Shown: piece by piece, positions 26,030-35,625 of the stretch | Numbering within the stretch: position 1 is the stretch's first letter | How the letters are laid out: each line of letters begins with the position of its first letter | Source of the DNA: DASVBE01 sp963770375 | GTDB taxonomy: Bacteria; Actinomycetota; Actinomycetes; Streptosporangiales; Streptosporangiaceae | NCBI GenBank assembly: GCA_963770375.1 | Contig: CAVYPM010000012.1 | Span: 62,001 to 126,000 of the forward strand | Length of the DNA: 64,000 nt | Reading direction: 5' to 3' | The notes under the pieces: model-generated | Told to the model about the DNA's origin: nothing | The model's input: only the letters and a program-made list of their open reading frames with translations | Database searches by the model: none | Made by a program: the position numbers and the translations under genes

Positions 26030-27401
26030 CTACCCGCCGCCCAGCTCCTGCAGCGCCAGCGCGGCAAGGTCGGGCACGAACTTCGCGGCGTCGATCGTGC
26101 CCAGCCCGGTCACCAGGTCATAGCCGGGCCCCGCGGGGAAGCCCCGGACCGTCGTGCCGTCGTGGGAGAACGTGTTGCCCGGCCCCTGCACGTCGATGAT
26201 GCCCGGGTCACCGATCTTGGCCAGGTGGTAGAGCAGCGGGGTGATCGGCCCGAGCGGCCGCCCGGCCCGCTGGTCGGCCAGCGCGACCACGGCCGCGAAC
26301 AGCGGGGCGGCCAGGCTGGTCCCGCAGACCACGTTCCACCGCCGCGAGGACCCGACCGAGCCCGGCGTGGCGTACATCTCCAGGCCGCTGTCGCAGGAGG
26401 CGTCCATCGAGATGTCAGGGATGCCCCGGGTCCGGCCCACGATCCCGGCGAGCGAATTCTGGAACTGCGGCCGGGGGAACACCACGGACCGGCCGCCGCC
26501 GCTCTGCGGCCAGGCGGTCGCCGGGGCGGTGGCCGTGCCGGGCGACTGCGCGCCCAGCTGGGTACCGCCGACCGCGATGACCAGCGGGTCGCTGGCCGGC
26601 CAGCCGATCTGCGGGGTGCGGTACACGGTCTTGCCGTTCAGCATCAGGCCCGCGGCGCCGTCGTCACCGCTGGCCGCGACCAGGGTGATCATGTTCCTGC
26701 CGCTGGACGCGTCGACGAAGGCCGAGCGCAGGCCCATGATCGACGGACGGGACGGGAACGTGCGCTCGGTGGCCCCCAGGCTCATGCTGATCACGCTGCC
26801 CAGGTGGTGCCGGATCACGTACTCCTCGGCCCGGACGATCTCCGGGAAGCCGGCCGTGCCCTCGGTCTCCGCCGTGGGCGTCTCGACCAGCAGGATGCCC
26901 GCGCCGGGCGCCAGCAGGTGCGCTGACTCGACGTCCAGCGTGGTCTCGACGGCGGCGCCGGTCCGCGCGCCAGTCGGCCGGAACGGCGGCACCGGCCCGG
27001 CCGGCGCGATGACCCGGAACGACGGCGGCGCGGGCAGGTGCCAGGCCTTGTCGTAGGCGGCCAGGTCCCGCTCGATGGTCGGCGACCCGAACGGGTCGAC
27101 GATCACGATCGTCTGGCCCTTCCCGGTGATGCCCCGGGAGTAGAGCGGACCGGTGTCGTAGGCCGCGACGAGCTGGGCCGGGCTCAGCCCGCCCCCGATC
27201 CTGGGCGGCGCGCCGGGCTGGCCGGGGATGACCGCCCCGGACGAGCCGCCGCGGGCGCGGCCGGGCTGGACGACCCCGCCGCGGGCGATCCTGACGAGCC
27301 CGGCGCGGCCGGGTCAGGCCGTTTGTGGACGGGCCGCTGGAGCAGGCCGCCAGGGCCAGCACGGCGGCGCATCCGCCCGCCAGCGCCAGCCGGGCGGACA
27401 C
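26030..27401 (-). CDS. S53 (sedolisin-like) peptidase lipoprotein, one frameshift
   Basis: About 455 residues after joining frames near 27305. GTG 27401 starts a lipoprotein leader with LALAGGCAAVLALAACSS. After the shift the sequence runs GGGLSPAQLVAAYDTGPLYS, GQTIVIVDPFGSPTIERDL, then the sedolisin core: ETTLDVESAHLLAPGA (catalytic Glu/Asp helix), VAASGDDGAAG (oxyanion Asp) and NVVCGTSLAAPLFAAVVALA (catalytic Ser). The large S53 pro-domain is not present, so activation must differ from classical kumamolisins. Surface-anchored acid peptidase is the likely role. Confidence 0.8.
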
Positions 27402-27774
27402 GCCGCCATCAGAGGGTGCCCGTACCGGGCGAACGCGGATCAGTTTCGGCAGTCCAGCAGCCGGCAGGCAGGAAGTGGCTCGGCTCCACCAGGGACACCG
27501 CAGCCGCGCTGGGTGACATGCCGGCCAGTGTAGGGCCGGGAAAATGGTGCTTTGCCGGTCAGAAATGTCGCCGCCCGAGTTGCGGAACCGTGGCCGTCCA
27601 GGTCTCGCCGTCCGTGCTGATGTCGTAGCGCTCCTGATCTCCGGTCACATTTGACCCTTTCGTTGCCATCGGCCCTGGGGTCATAGTGGTATCGGGACCA
27701 TTGCGGCGGCGCGGCGGATCCAGGGCGTTACCGGGGCGGAGCCTGCCGGGCCGTACGCGGGAGAGGCAGGCCCG
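27402..27774. other. 373-base intergenic region
   Basis: Upstream regions of the S53 lipoprotein (minus) and DUF4190 (plus) genes. Apart from a possible small minus-strand ORF at 27559-27669, I see no coding signal, long repeat or clear promoter. GC is somewhat lower than the flanks around 27535-27700. Confidence 0.5.
27559..27669 (-). CDS. possible 36-residue small protein
   Basis: ATG 27669 to TGA 27559 encodes a short hydrophilic peptide containing YDISTDGETWTATVPQLG, which reads like part of a folded beta domain and is not random. An AGGG lies 3-6 bases upstream of the ATG. It may be a real small protein or a remnant. No homologue recognised. Confidence 0.3.
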   Translation of the reverse strand: MATKGSNVTGDQERYDISTDGETWTATVPQLGRRHF

Positions 27775-28179
27775 ATGAGTGTCGAGTCCCCCACCCCATC
27801 CGCCGTCAGCCAGCCGGCCCGTGCCAGGTACGGCCTGGGTATCGCGGCCCTGGTGGTCGGCGTGGCCAGCCTGGTTGCCGCGCTGTCGTTCGTGCTGCTG
27901 CCCATCGGCCTGGTGGGCAGCCTGGTGGCGATCTGCCTGGGCGCGGCCGCGCTGGTCCGCGGCCGGTCCGGCGGCACGGCCAACCCGGGGCAGGCCACCG
28001 CCGGCCTGGTCTGCGGGATCCTCGGGCTGGCCGTGGGGATCGTGTTCGCGGTCCGGCTGGGCACGTTCGTGGCCAGCAACACCGACGTGTTCACCCGGTT
28101 CGATAACTGCCTGGCCAAGGCCAGCGGGCGCTCGCAGGTCGCGGACTGCATCGCGCAGTTCGCCCGCGGGGTCCGCTGA
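27775..28179 (+). CDS. DUF4190-type small membrane protein
   Basis: 134 residues. Two hydrophobic segments with the DUF4190 pattern: GLGIAALVVGVASLVAALSF, a Gly-rich turn, AICLGAAALVRG, then GQATAGLVCGILGLAVGIVF. The C-terminal ~40 residues are soluble with two Cys (DNCLAKASGR and VADCIAQF). GAGAGG precedes the ATG by ~8 bases. Family members are small actinobacterial membrane proteins of unknown role, often beside signalling genes. Confidence 0.78.
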   Translation: MSVESPTPSAVSQPARARYGLGIAALVVGVASLVAALSFVLLPIGLVGSLVAICLGAAALVRGRSGGTANPGQATAGLVCGILGLAVGIVFAVRLGTFVASNTDVFTRFDNCLAKASGRSQVADCIAQFARGVR

Positions 28180-28203
28180 CGCCCGTCGGCAAGCAGGGCC
28201 GCC

Positions 28204-28687
28204 TTAGCGGCGCAGCCTGATCACGCAGCCGACGGCGTAGTTCACCCGGATGGTGGCCCGAGCCGCTCTCCCGCCGTGATGGTCAGCGACCGCGCGCACC
28301 GGTCGCTGGGCGGGTCCAGGGTGCCGCAGTTCGCGTCGCAGAGGCGCTGCCAGCTCACCAGCCGGTACCGGCCAGGCCGGAGTGGGAGCGTGATCGGCGG
28401 TCGCTGGCCGGCAGGCGCCGGGTGAGCACGATCCGGCCGGAGGGGCGCTTGACGCGGATGAAGGTAATGGCACCCTCAATCGGGATCGCGTGCTCCCACC
28501 CGGATCTTCCTGATCACGAGGTGCCCGGCCGGACGGGCGGAGGCGAGTGCGCGGCTGACCGCACGGCGGGCCGCGCGCTGGCCTGCGCCGTGAACGACCC
28601 GGCGGCCAGCGCGGCCGCGGTCATCATCAGCACGGGCATCATGACCACCGGCAGCCAGCGCCGCCCGCGGAAGGACAGATTCGGCAT
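28204..28687 (-). pseudogene. small secreted protein, several frameshifts
   Basis: ATG 28687 begins a Sec-type signal (WLPVVMMPVLMMTAAALAAG, then SFTAQASA). The protein then continues in pieces across frames: VIRKIRVGA, GAITFIRVKRPSGRIVLTRR, ITLPLRPGRYRLVSWQRLCD, CGTLDPPSDRCARSLTITAG and a terminal RATIRVNYAVGCVIRLRR with a stop at 28204. Joined, it is ~160 residues, a beta-rich secreted domain with conserved cysteines that I have the impression of seeing in actinobacterial hypothetical proteins. Roughly four shifts in 484 bases is well above the local error rate, so true decay is plausible. Confidence 0.5.
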
Positions 28688-28696
28688 ACGCACCTC

Positions 28697-29695
28697 TCAC
28701 TGGCCCCGCTTTCCTGGCCAATAGGACGCAGAGCCGCCTGGCGAGCGGTTCCGGTCAGGCCAGTGTTCCGTCAGGCCAGTGCGCCGGTCGGGCAGCAGGG
28801 CGTGCACGCCCCAGGTCTGGTTGGCCACCTGGGTCACCCGCATGTCCACGACCGTGCTGGCCAGGCACAGCGCGGTGGTCTTGTCCGTCCCGTAGATCTG
28901 CTGCATCCAGCTGACCATCGCGTCGAGCGCGTCGCCCATGGCCTCGTTGAGATCGGCGCTGAAGCCGAACGTGATCCGCCCGGCCGGGGTCTCCGCGTGC
29001 ACCCCGGGCACCGGGGGGCCGGTGGCCAGGCTGACCTGGGCCTCGGTGGTCATCGGGCACTCGATCGCGGTGCCGCCGACCTCGCCGTCGCCCTGGGCGG
29101 CGTGCCCGTCGCCCAGGTAGAGCAGCGCGCCGGGCACGCACACCGGCAGGTACAGGGTGGAGCCGGCGACGAGTTCCTTGCAGTCGATGTTGCCCCCGCA
29201 GGCGGCCCGCGGCGGGATCGTGGAGTGCTCGCCGGGCTCGGCCGGGGATAGCCCCATCACGCCGAGGAACGGGCCAAGCTGCCGGGACAGGCCCAGGTTG
29301 CAGGTGCCCCGGCCGGCGTCCGGGTCGAGGTCCCAGAGCAGCCAGCCGGGCGGCCCTTTCTCGATCCCGAGCCGCCTGGTCACCGGGGTGTCCAGGTGCG
29401 CAGCCGTCGTCCAGCCCCAGGGATCCGGGCGCAGATCGATCAGCCGCAGGGCCAGGGTGTCACCGGGCTGGGCGCCACGGACCCGGATCGGCCCGGTCAG
29501 GCAGTGGCCCCGGCCGGCCGGGAACATCTTCGGCTGCTCCTCGCCCGGCGCGGTCTGCCGGGCCAGGTAGCCCAGGGCGTCCAGGGAGCGGACCACGACC
29601 GTGTCGCCCGGCTCGATGTCCAGCACCGGGGTGTGCTCCGGGCTGAACACGTCCGCGGTGGTCTCCGGGGCCGGGTCGAGCTTGTGCGTGGTCAC
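28697..29695 (-). CDS. acetamidase/formamidase family protein
   Basis: 332 residues from GTG 29695, overlapping the upstream ABC ATPase stop by 4 bases. FmdA_AmdA fold: LDIEPGDTVVVRSLDALGYL, GHCLTGPIRVRGAQPGDTLA, PPRACGGN-like IPPRAACGGNIDCKELVAGS and YLGDGHAAQGDGEVGGTAIE, the last being the metal/active-site region. Hydrolyses short-chain amides to the acid and ammonia in the cytosol. Last gene of an operon that imports a peptide- or amide-like compound, so it probably acts on the imported substrate. Confidence 0.88.
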   Translation of the reverse strand: MTTHKLDPAPETTADVFSPEHTPVLDIEPGDTVVVRSLDALGYLARQTAPGEEQPKMFPAGRGHCLTGPIRVRGAQPGDTLALRLIDLRPDPWGWTTAAHLDTPVTRRLGIEKGPPGWLLWDLDPDAGRGTCNLGLSRQLGPFLGVMGLSPAEPGEHSTIPPRAACGGNIDCKELVAGSTLYLPVCVPGALLYLGDGHAAQGDGEVGGTAIECPMTTEAQVSLATGPPVPGVHAETPAGRITFGFSADLNEAMGDALDAMVSWMQQIYGTDKTTALCLASTVVDMRVTQVANQTWGVHALLPDRRTGLTEHWPDRNRSPGGSASYWPGKRGQ

Positions 29696-31707
29696 TCCTG
29701 GGGCCCTCCGGTCAGCGGGTAGTGGCAGGCCACCGCGTGGAACCCGTTGGAGGCGGCGAGCACCGGGGTTTCCGCCGCGCACTTGTCGGTGGCCAGCGGG
29801 CAGCGGGTGCGGAACCGGCAGCCGGACGGCGGGTTGATGGCCGAGGGCAGCTCGCCGCCCAGGCCGGCCGAGGCCTTGGCCCGCTCGCTTTCCGGGTCGG
29901 GCAGCGGGATCGACTCGATCAGCCCGGCCGTGTACGGGTGCCGGGGCGCGCCGTACACCTCGTCGCTGGTGCCCAGCTCGACCAGGCGGCCCAGGTACAT
30001 CACGCCGATCCGGTCGGCCAGGTACTTCAGCAGCGACAGGTCGTGCGAGATCACCACGTAGGTCAGCCCGTAGCGGTCCTGCAGCGAGCGCATCAGGTTC
30101 AGGATCTGGGCCTGGACCGACACGTCCAGCGCGGACACCGGCTCGTCCGCGACGATGATCTTCGGCCGGAGCGCCAGGGCCCGGGCCATCGCGATCCGCT
30201 GCCGCTGCCCGCCGGAGAACTCGTGCGCGTAGCGGCGGCCCGCGTCCGCGGGCAGGCCGACCGCGTCCAGCAGCTCCGCGACCTGAGCCCGCCGCTCGGC
30301 CCGGCTGCCCACGTTCTGCGCCACCAGCGGCTCGGCCACCAGGGCGGATACCGGCATCCGCGGGTCCAGCGCGGCTGAGGAGTCCTGGAACATCATCTGC
30401 AGGTCGCGGCGCTTGCGGCGGAACTCGGCGCCGCGCATGGCCACGATGTCCTGCCCGCCGAACATCACCTGGCCGGCCGTGGGCCGTTCCAGGCCGACCA
30501 TCATCCGGCCCATCGTGGTCTTGCCGCAGCCGGACTCGCCGACCAGGCCGAGGGTCTCCCCCGGGAAGACCTCCAGCGACACCCCGGTGACCGCCTTCAG
30601 CGCAAAGGCCGGCTGGAACAGCTTCCGGGACCGGACCCGGAACTCCTTGGACACGTCGCTGACGGTCAGCAGCGGGGCGCCCGCACCGTCGCCGTTGGCG
30701 CCCCGCTCGCGCAGCGCGGCCTGGGCCAGGGCGCTGATCGCGGGCTCCTTGGGGTGCAGGCAGGCGTGCAGGTGACCGGGCTCCGCGGCGCGCAGCCCGG
30801 GATCCTCGGTCCGGCAGTCGTCCTCCGCGAACCGGCAGCGCGGCGCGAACCGGCAGCCGGTCAGCCGGCCGGTCAGCCGCGGCGGCGATCCCGGGATCAC
30901 CGCGAGCTTGGCCTGCGAGTCGAGCTCCATGGTGGGCATGGACTCGAACAGCGCCTCGGTGTAGCGGTGCTTCGGGTCGGCAAACAGCGGGACGGTCCGC
31001 GCCTGCTCGACGATCCGCCCGGCGTACATGACCGCCACCCGGTCCGCGTAACCCGCGATCACGCCCATGTCGTGGGTGATGAGCAGCACCGCCATGTCCA
31101 GGCGCGAGCGCAGCCCGTCGATCAGCTCCAGGATCTGGGCCTGGATGGACACGTCCAGCGCGGTGGTCGGCTCGTCCGCGATCAGCAGCTTGGGCTCGTT
31201 GAGCAGGCCGATGGCGATCATCGCCCGCTGCCGCATGCCGCCGGACAGCTGGTACGGGTAGTCGGTGAGCCGCTCGGCCGGGCGCGGCATGCCGACCAGG
31301 CCGAGCACCTCGACGGCCCGGGTGGTGGCGGCCCGGTGCGAGGCGCCGGTGTGGATCCGGTAGGCCTCGCGCAGCTGGCTGCCGATGGTCCGGGTCGGGT
31401 TCAGCGAGGTCATCGGGTCCTGCGAGATCAGCGCGATGTCGTTGCCGCGCAGCCGGCGCAGGGCGGCCCCGTCCAGCGCGGTGAGCTCGACGCCGTCGAA
31501 CTTGACCGACCCGGCGGTGACCGACCCGCCGGCCGGCAGCAGCCGCATGATCGACATCCCGGTCATGGTCTTGCCGGAGCCGGACTCGCCGACCAGGCCG
31601 AGGATCTCGCCCTTGCCGATGCTGAACGTGACCCCGTCCACCGGGCGGACCCGCGCTTCCCTGGTCACGATCTCCGTGCGCAGGCCGGTGACCTCGAGCA
31701 GGCTCAT
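29692..31707 (-). CDS. fused dual ABC ATPase of a peptide-type importer (DppD-DppF fusion)
   Basis: 671 residues with two full ABC domains. First: GLVGESGSGKTMTG, LSGGMRQRAMIAIGLL, LLIADEPTTALD. Second: GLVGESGCGKTTMGRMM, FSGGQRQRIAMARALA, IIVADEPVSALD. Each is followed by an oligopeptide-transporter C-terminal cysteine segment (GCRFAPRCRFAEDDC and GCRFRTRCPLATDKC), the latter implicated in metal-cluster binding in this family. DppD and DppF are usually separate, as in the second operon here (42274-44326). Overlaps both neighbours by 4 bases. Confidence 0.93.
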   Translation of the reverse strand: MSLLEVTGLRTEIVTREARVRPVDGVTFSIGKGEILGLVGESGSGKTMTGMSIMRLLPAGGSVTAGSVKFDGVELTALDGAALRRLRGNDIALISQDPMTSLNPTRTIGSQLREAYRIHTGASHRAATTRAVEVLGLVGMPRPAERLTDYPYQLSGGMRQRAMIAIGLLNEPKLLIADEPTTALDVSIQAQILELIDGLRSRLDMAVLLITHDMGVIAGYADRVAVMYAGRIVEQARTVPLFADPKHRYTEALFESMPTMELDSQAKLAVIPGSPPRLTGRLTGCRFAPRCRFAEDDCRTEDPGLRAAEPGHLHACLHPKEPAISALAQAALRERGANGDGAGAPLLTVSDVSKEFRVRSRKLFQPAFALKAVTGVSLEVFPGETLGLVGESGCGKTTMGRMMVGLERPTAGQVMFGGQDIVAMRGAEFRRKRRDLQMMFQDSSAALDPRMPVSALVAEPLVAQNVGSRAERRAQVAELLDAVGLPADAGRRYAHEFSGGQRQRIAMARALALRPKIIVADEPVSALDVSVQAQILNLMRSLQDRYGLTYVVISHDLSLLKYLADRIGVMYLGRLVELGTSDEVYGAPRHPYTAGLIESIPLPDPESERAKASAGLGGELPSAINPPSGCRFRTRCPLATDKCAAETPVLAASNGFHAVACHYPLTGGPQE

Positions 31708-32678
31708 GCGCTCTCCTCCGGCCGCGGCACGTCCGCTTCCTGCCGGGCGGCCAGGGCCGCGAGGCCGCCGCGGCGGGTCCGGCCGGTCAGCATCGTGGAC
31801 AGGCTGAACCGGACGCCGTCCCGCGGGTCCAGGGCGGTCATCAGGTAGTCCCCGACGAAGTTCGCGGCCAGGATCGTGACCGTGATGGCCAGGCCGGGGA
31901 AGGTGGACAGCCACCACGCGGTGGACAGCTGATTGGCGCCCGCGGCCAGGTCGCTGCCCCAGTCCGGCTGCGGCAGCTGCACGCCCAGGCCGAGGAAGCT
32001 CAGCGTGGTCGCGGTCAGCACGGCCCAGCCGATCGCGCTGGTGCCCAGCACCACGACCTCGGTCAGCAGGTTCGGGATCAGGTGCCGGAACGAGGTCCGG
32101 GCGCCGGTCGACCCCATCACCCGGGCCGCCTGCACGTACTCCACCGACCGCAGGGTGCGGACCGAGGCCTCCACGATCCGGGCGAAGCCGGGGGTGAACG
32201 CCACCCCGATCGCGATCACGATGCTGGGGATGCCGGCCCCGGCGACGGAGATCAGGATCAGCGCGATCAGCAGCACCGGCAGCGCCAGCAGCACGTCGAT
32301 GATCCGCATGATCACCGAGTTGAGCCAGCGCGGCGCGACGCCGGCCATCACGCCGAGCGCCACCCCGGCCAGCGTGGCCAGCACCACGCCGAGCAGGCTG
32401 GCCACCAGCACCGGGCGCGCCCCGTAGACGGTCCGGCTGAACACGTCGCGGCCCAGCTGGTCGGTGCCGAACCAGTACGCCGAGCTGGGCGGCTTGAGGA
32501 TATTGTCGCTGGTCGCGATCGGCGACGTGTGCGCGATCAGCCCGGGGAAGAGCAGCAGCACGATCGTCGCCAGGGTCGCGACGACCAGGGCCGCCTGGCC
32601 CAGCCGCTTGAAGACCGGGGTGGGCGGCGTGGGTTCACCCAGGACGAGGGCGCCGGCCGTCGCGGTCGTCGTAGCCAT
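31704..32678 (-). CDS. peptide-type ABC permease (DppC-like)
   Basis: 324 residues. N-terminal helix, then FGTDQLGRDVFSRTVYGARP, the usual DppC signature, four to five more helices, and the EAA loop with EYVQAARVMGSTGARTSFRH. Forms the membrane pore with the DppB-like partner encoded upstream. ATG 32678 is chosen because the region before it is not family-like. Stop overlaps the ATPase start. Confidence 0.92.
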   Translation of the reverse strand: MATTTATAGALVLGEPTPPTPVFKRLGQAALVVATLATIVLLLFPGLIAHTSPIATSDNILKPPSSAYWFGTDQLGRDVFSRTVYGARPVLVASLLGVVLATLAGVALGVMAGVAPRWLNSVIMRIIDVLLALPVLLIALILISVAGAGIPSIVIAIGVAFTPGFARIVEASVRTLRSVEYVQAARVMGSTGARTSFRHLIPNLLTEVVVLGTSAIGWAVLTATTLSFLGLGVQLPQPDWGSDLAAGANQLSTAWWLSTFPGLAITVTILAANFVGDYLMTALDPRDGVRFSLSTMLTGRTRRGGLAALAARQEADVPRPEESA

Positions 32679-32715
32679 GCTCAGCCCCTTCCGTGGCGCT
32701 GCGGTGCCGGGCCCA

Positions 32716-33648
32716 TCAGGCGAGCCCGGCCGACCGGGTCCGCGGGTCAACCGCGCCGACGATCAGGTCGATGATGAGGTTGATGATCACGTAGGCGATG
32801 CCGATCACCACCACGGCGCCCTGCACCACCGGGATGTTCTTGTTGGTGATCGCGGTGGCCAGGAAGCTGCCCAGGCCGGGGCGGCCGAAGATGACCTCGG
32901 TGATCGCCGCGCCGGTCAGGATGTTGCCGAACTGCAGGCCGATGGTGGCGATGGCCGGGATGGACGAGTTGCGGAACGCGTGCCGCATCATCACCCGCCA
33001 CTCGGTGCAGCCCCGGGCCCGCGCCGACTTCACGTACTCGCTGCGGTACTGCTCGATCAGCCGGCCCCGGACCAGCCGGGTCAGGATCGCCGCGTAGCCC
33101 CAGCCCAGCGATATGGCCGGCAGGATCAGGCCGCTGAACTGCCCGTTGTCGATCGCGGGCAGCCAGTGCAGCCGGACGCTGAAGATCAGCACCAGCACCA
33201 GGGCCAGGAAGAAGTACGGGATGGCCACGCCCAGGAACGACACCGCGCGGGACACCCTGTCGATCCACGTGCCGGGGAAGGCCCCGCCGACCATGCCGAG
33301 CGGGAAACCGACCACGATGGCCACCGCGATCGCCGCGAACGCCAGCTCCAGGGTGCTCGGCGTGCGCGAGAGGATCTCGTGCGCGACCGAGTTCTGGGTC
33401 AGGTAGGACGTGCCCAGGTTGCCGTGCAGCAGCTGCTTGAGGAAGTCCACGTACTGCTGCCAGAGCGGGTCCTCGAGGCCGAGCTGCCGGCGCAGGTTGG
33501 CAAGCTGCGCCGGCGTCGCTTCGGTCCCGAACAGGATGATCTTGGCCGGGTCGCCGGGGACGATGTGGACCAGCAGGAACGCAATGAGCGTGATCCCGAG
33601 GACCACCGGCAGCGCGGCGGCAAGACGGCGAAGGACGTACGCCGCCAC
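32716..33648 (-). CDS. peptide-type ABC permease (DppB-like)
   Basis: 310 residues from GTG 33648, one base after the binding-protein stop. LRRLAAALPVVLGITLIAFL opens helix 1, with HIVPGDPAKIILFG after it, and the EAA-type loop is EYVKSARARGCTEWRVMMRH. Six helices predicted. Partner of the DppC-like permease downstream. Confidence 0.92.
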   Translation of the reverse strand: MAAYVLRRLAAALPVVLGITLIAFLLVHIVPGDPAKIILFGTEATPAQLANLRRQLGLEDPLWQQYVDFLKQLLHGNLGTSYLTQNSVAHEILSRTPSTLELAFAAIAVAIVVGFPLGMVGGAFPGTWIDRVSRAVSFLGVAIPYFFLALVLVLIFSVRLHWLPAIDNGQFSGLILPAISLGWGYAAILTRLVRGRLIEQYRSEYVKSARARGCTEWRVMMRHAFRNSSIPAIATIGLQFGNILTGAAITEVIFGRPGLGSFLATAITNKNIPVVQGAVVVIGIAYVIINLIIDLIVGAVDPRTRSAGLA

Positions 33649-33649
33649 G

Positions 33650-35356
33650 TCAGGAGACGGTGGCCGTATGGAACATGAGGTATCCGTTCAATGTCGTGGT
33701 CACGCCCTTCACCTGCGGCTGCATGGTGAACGGGAAGTTGGAATCCCACATCGGCAGGTACATCGTGTCCTTCATCAGCTGCATGGACACCTGCTCGTAG
33801 AGCGCGTTGCGCTGGGCGTCGTCGGCCGTGTGGTTCGCCTTGGCGATCATCTGGTCGATCTTCGGGTTGTCGTAATGCGACCAGTTGAACCCGGACTTGA
33901 TCGCGTCCGAGTTCACCCAGATGTTCAGCAGGTACGGGTCCATGCCGAAGTAGCCGAACGCACCCAGGTTGTGCAAGCCCCCGTTGAACGAGGCCTGCGC
34001 GGTGGCAAACGGCTGGACCGCGGTCTTCGAGCTGAAGCCGACCGCGCTCAGCTCGGAGGTGACGAACTGCACCGGCAGCTCGAACCCGGCGTTGCTGAAC
34101 AGGATCACGTTCAGGAACAGCTTCTCGCCGTTCTTGGTCCGCACGCCGCCCGAGCCCATCTTCCAGCCCGCCTGGCTGAGCAGGTCGTTGGCCTTGGTCG
34201 GGTTGTAGGAGTACAGCTGCGCCGACTCCTTGCTGTAGCCGGGGGTGATCGGCGTGAGGACGCTGTGCGCGGCCACGTCGACCCCGAACAGCACGTCCTT
34301 GACCAGCTTCTCCTGGTTGACCGCGTACATGATGGCCTGGCGGACCAGCGGGTCGTCGGTCGGCGCCTTGGTCACGTTGATCGGCAGCCCGGCCGGGGTG
34401 CCGATGGCCGGCACCGTGAGCTGCTGGTACTTGCCGGACTGCTTGGCCGCCGAGACGTCGTTGGGCGGCAGGCTCATCGCGATCTGCAGCTGGCCGGACT
34501 GGAGCGCGTTGTACCGGCCGCTGTCGTCGGTGACGATCCGGAAGATCAGCTTGTCCAGCTTGGCCGGGCCGGTGCTGCCGATGGCCGCCGGGCCCCACTT
34601 GTAGTCCGGGTTGCGCTCCAGGTTGAGCGCGGCACCGGTCTGGTAGCTGACGAACTTGAACGGGCCGGTGCCGGTCGGGTGGTTGCCGTAGCCGGTGGGC
34701 CCGTACTTCTTCAGCGCGGTCGGCGAGGAGATGCCGAAGTTGCCGGCCGCCTGCTGGTGCAGGAACGAGGCGTTCGGCTCGCTGAAGTGGATCTCGACCG
34801 AGTACGGGTCGATGATCTTCGTCTCCTTGTACGGGCCGAGCGCGCCCAGGCCGCTCTTGGACTTGGTGGCCGGGTCGACCACGTGGTCGTAGGTGGCCTT
34901 GACCGCGGTGGCGTCGAACTTGGTGCCGTCGTGGAACGTGACGCCCTTGCGGAGCTTGAACGAGTAGACCGAGGCGTCCGGGGAGACCGTGTAGCTCTCG
35001 GCCAGGCCGGGCACGAACCGGCTGCCCTGGCCGCCCTCGCCGGGCAGCCACCAGACCAGCGGGTCGAACATGGCCAGGCTGAGCATCAGGCTCAGGGCCA
35101 GGCCGGTGGCGCCGGGGTCGAGGGTGTCCGGCGGGGCGGAGATGCCCATCGTCAGCGTGCCGCCCGACGTCCCTGAGCTACTGCCCGAGCTCGCGGACGG
35201 GCTGCTGCTGCCGCAGGCAGCCAGCAGCGGGGCCAGCCCGAGCCCGGCCGCGAGGGTGGCACCCGCGCCGAGTGCCTGCCGTCGCGAGACCAGCCCGGCG
35301 GGCACCTCGGCCGCGGGCATCGGGCCGGGAATCTGAGGACGGATCTGATCGCTCAT
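33650..35356 (-). CDS. family-5 solute-binding lipoprotein (system A)
   Basis: 568 residues. Leader SRRQALGAGATLAAGLGLAP then LLAACGSS: Tat-like twin Arg plus lipobox. SBP_bac_5 core with VYSFKLRKGVTFHDGTKFDA, HPTGTGPFKFVSY and HYDNPKIDQMIAKANH. Nearly every block has a counterpart in the binding protein of the divergent operon (36707-38362), showing the two are paralogues. AAGGAG lies 8 bases before the ATG. Ligand unknown; the downstream acetamidase hints at an amide. Confidence 0.9.
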   Translation of the reverse strand: MSDQIRPQIPGPMPAAEVPAGLVSRRQALGAGATLAAGLGLAPLLAACGSSSPSASSGSSSGTSGGTLTMGISAPPDTLDPGATGLALSLMLSLAMFDPLVWWLPGEGGQGSRFVPGLAESYTVSPDASVYSFKLRKGVTFHDGTKFDATAVKATYDHVVDPATKSKSGLGALGPYKETKIIDPYSVEIHFSEPNASFLHQQAAGNFGISSPTALKKYGPTGYGNHPTGTGPFKFVSYQTGAALNLERNPDYKWGPAAIGSTGPAKLDKLIFRIVTDDSGRYNALQSGQLQIAMSLPPNDVSAAKQSGKYQQLTVPAIGTPAGLPINVTKAPTDDPLVRQAIMYAVNQEKLVKDVLFGVDVAAHSVLTPITPGYSKESAQLYSYNPTKANDLLSQAGWKMGSGGVRTKNGEKLFLNVILFSNAGFELPVQFVTSELSAVGFSSKTAVQPFATAQASFNGGLHNLGAFGYFGMDPYLLNIWVNSDAIKSGFNWSHYDNPKIDQMIAKANHTADDAQRNALYEQVSMQLMKDTMYLPMWDSNFPFTMQPQVKGVTTTLNGYLMFHTATVS

Positions 35357-35423
35357 CGGCGCGCTCCTTCAGTGACCGCGGGGAAACGGGGCAGGGGGCA
35401 CCAAGACTGAGGCGATCTGTATC

Positions 35424-35442
35424 CTGTATACGCAAATGTCAA
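35424..35442 (-). promoter_or_regulatory. promoter -35 box overlapped by a GTATAC operator (system A)
   Basis: On the minus strand TTGACA (35442-35437) is followed at once by TTTGCGTATACAG. The palindromic core GTATAC is flanked so that CTGTATACG (35424-35432, plus strand) is the exact reverse complement of CGTATACAG at 35534-35542. A repressor here would block the promoter of the system-A operon. The neighbouring GntR protein is the natural candidate. Confidence 0.5.
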
Positions 35443-35533
35443 GCGCTGGACCGCTTCAGCCTGGCAAATCAGCTGCTTTCGTGGAAGCAAGGCTAGCATA
35501 TGAACCCCAGGTTGACTCTAGTAAGATGAAACC

Positions 35534-35542
35534 CGTATACAG
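35534..35542. promoter_or_regulatory. second GTATAC operator copy
   Basis: CGTATACAG, inverted relative to the copy at 35424-35432 and 110 bases from it. Spacing near ten and a half DNA turns could allow looping. The rest of the region 35357-35669 holds no ORF with coding bias. Confidence 0.4.
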
Positions 35543-35625
35543 TTGGTAGCCGACCGCTACGTGGGGCGCACCGCCCCGGCGGTCGGGATCCGCGGGCCGG
35601 ACGGCCGCGGGACAAGAGACTTGGT

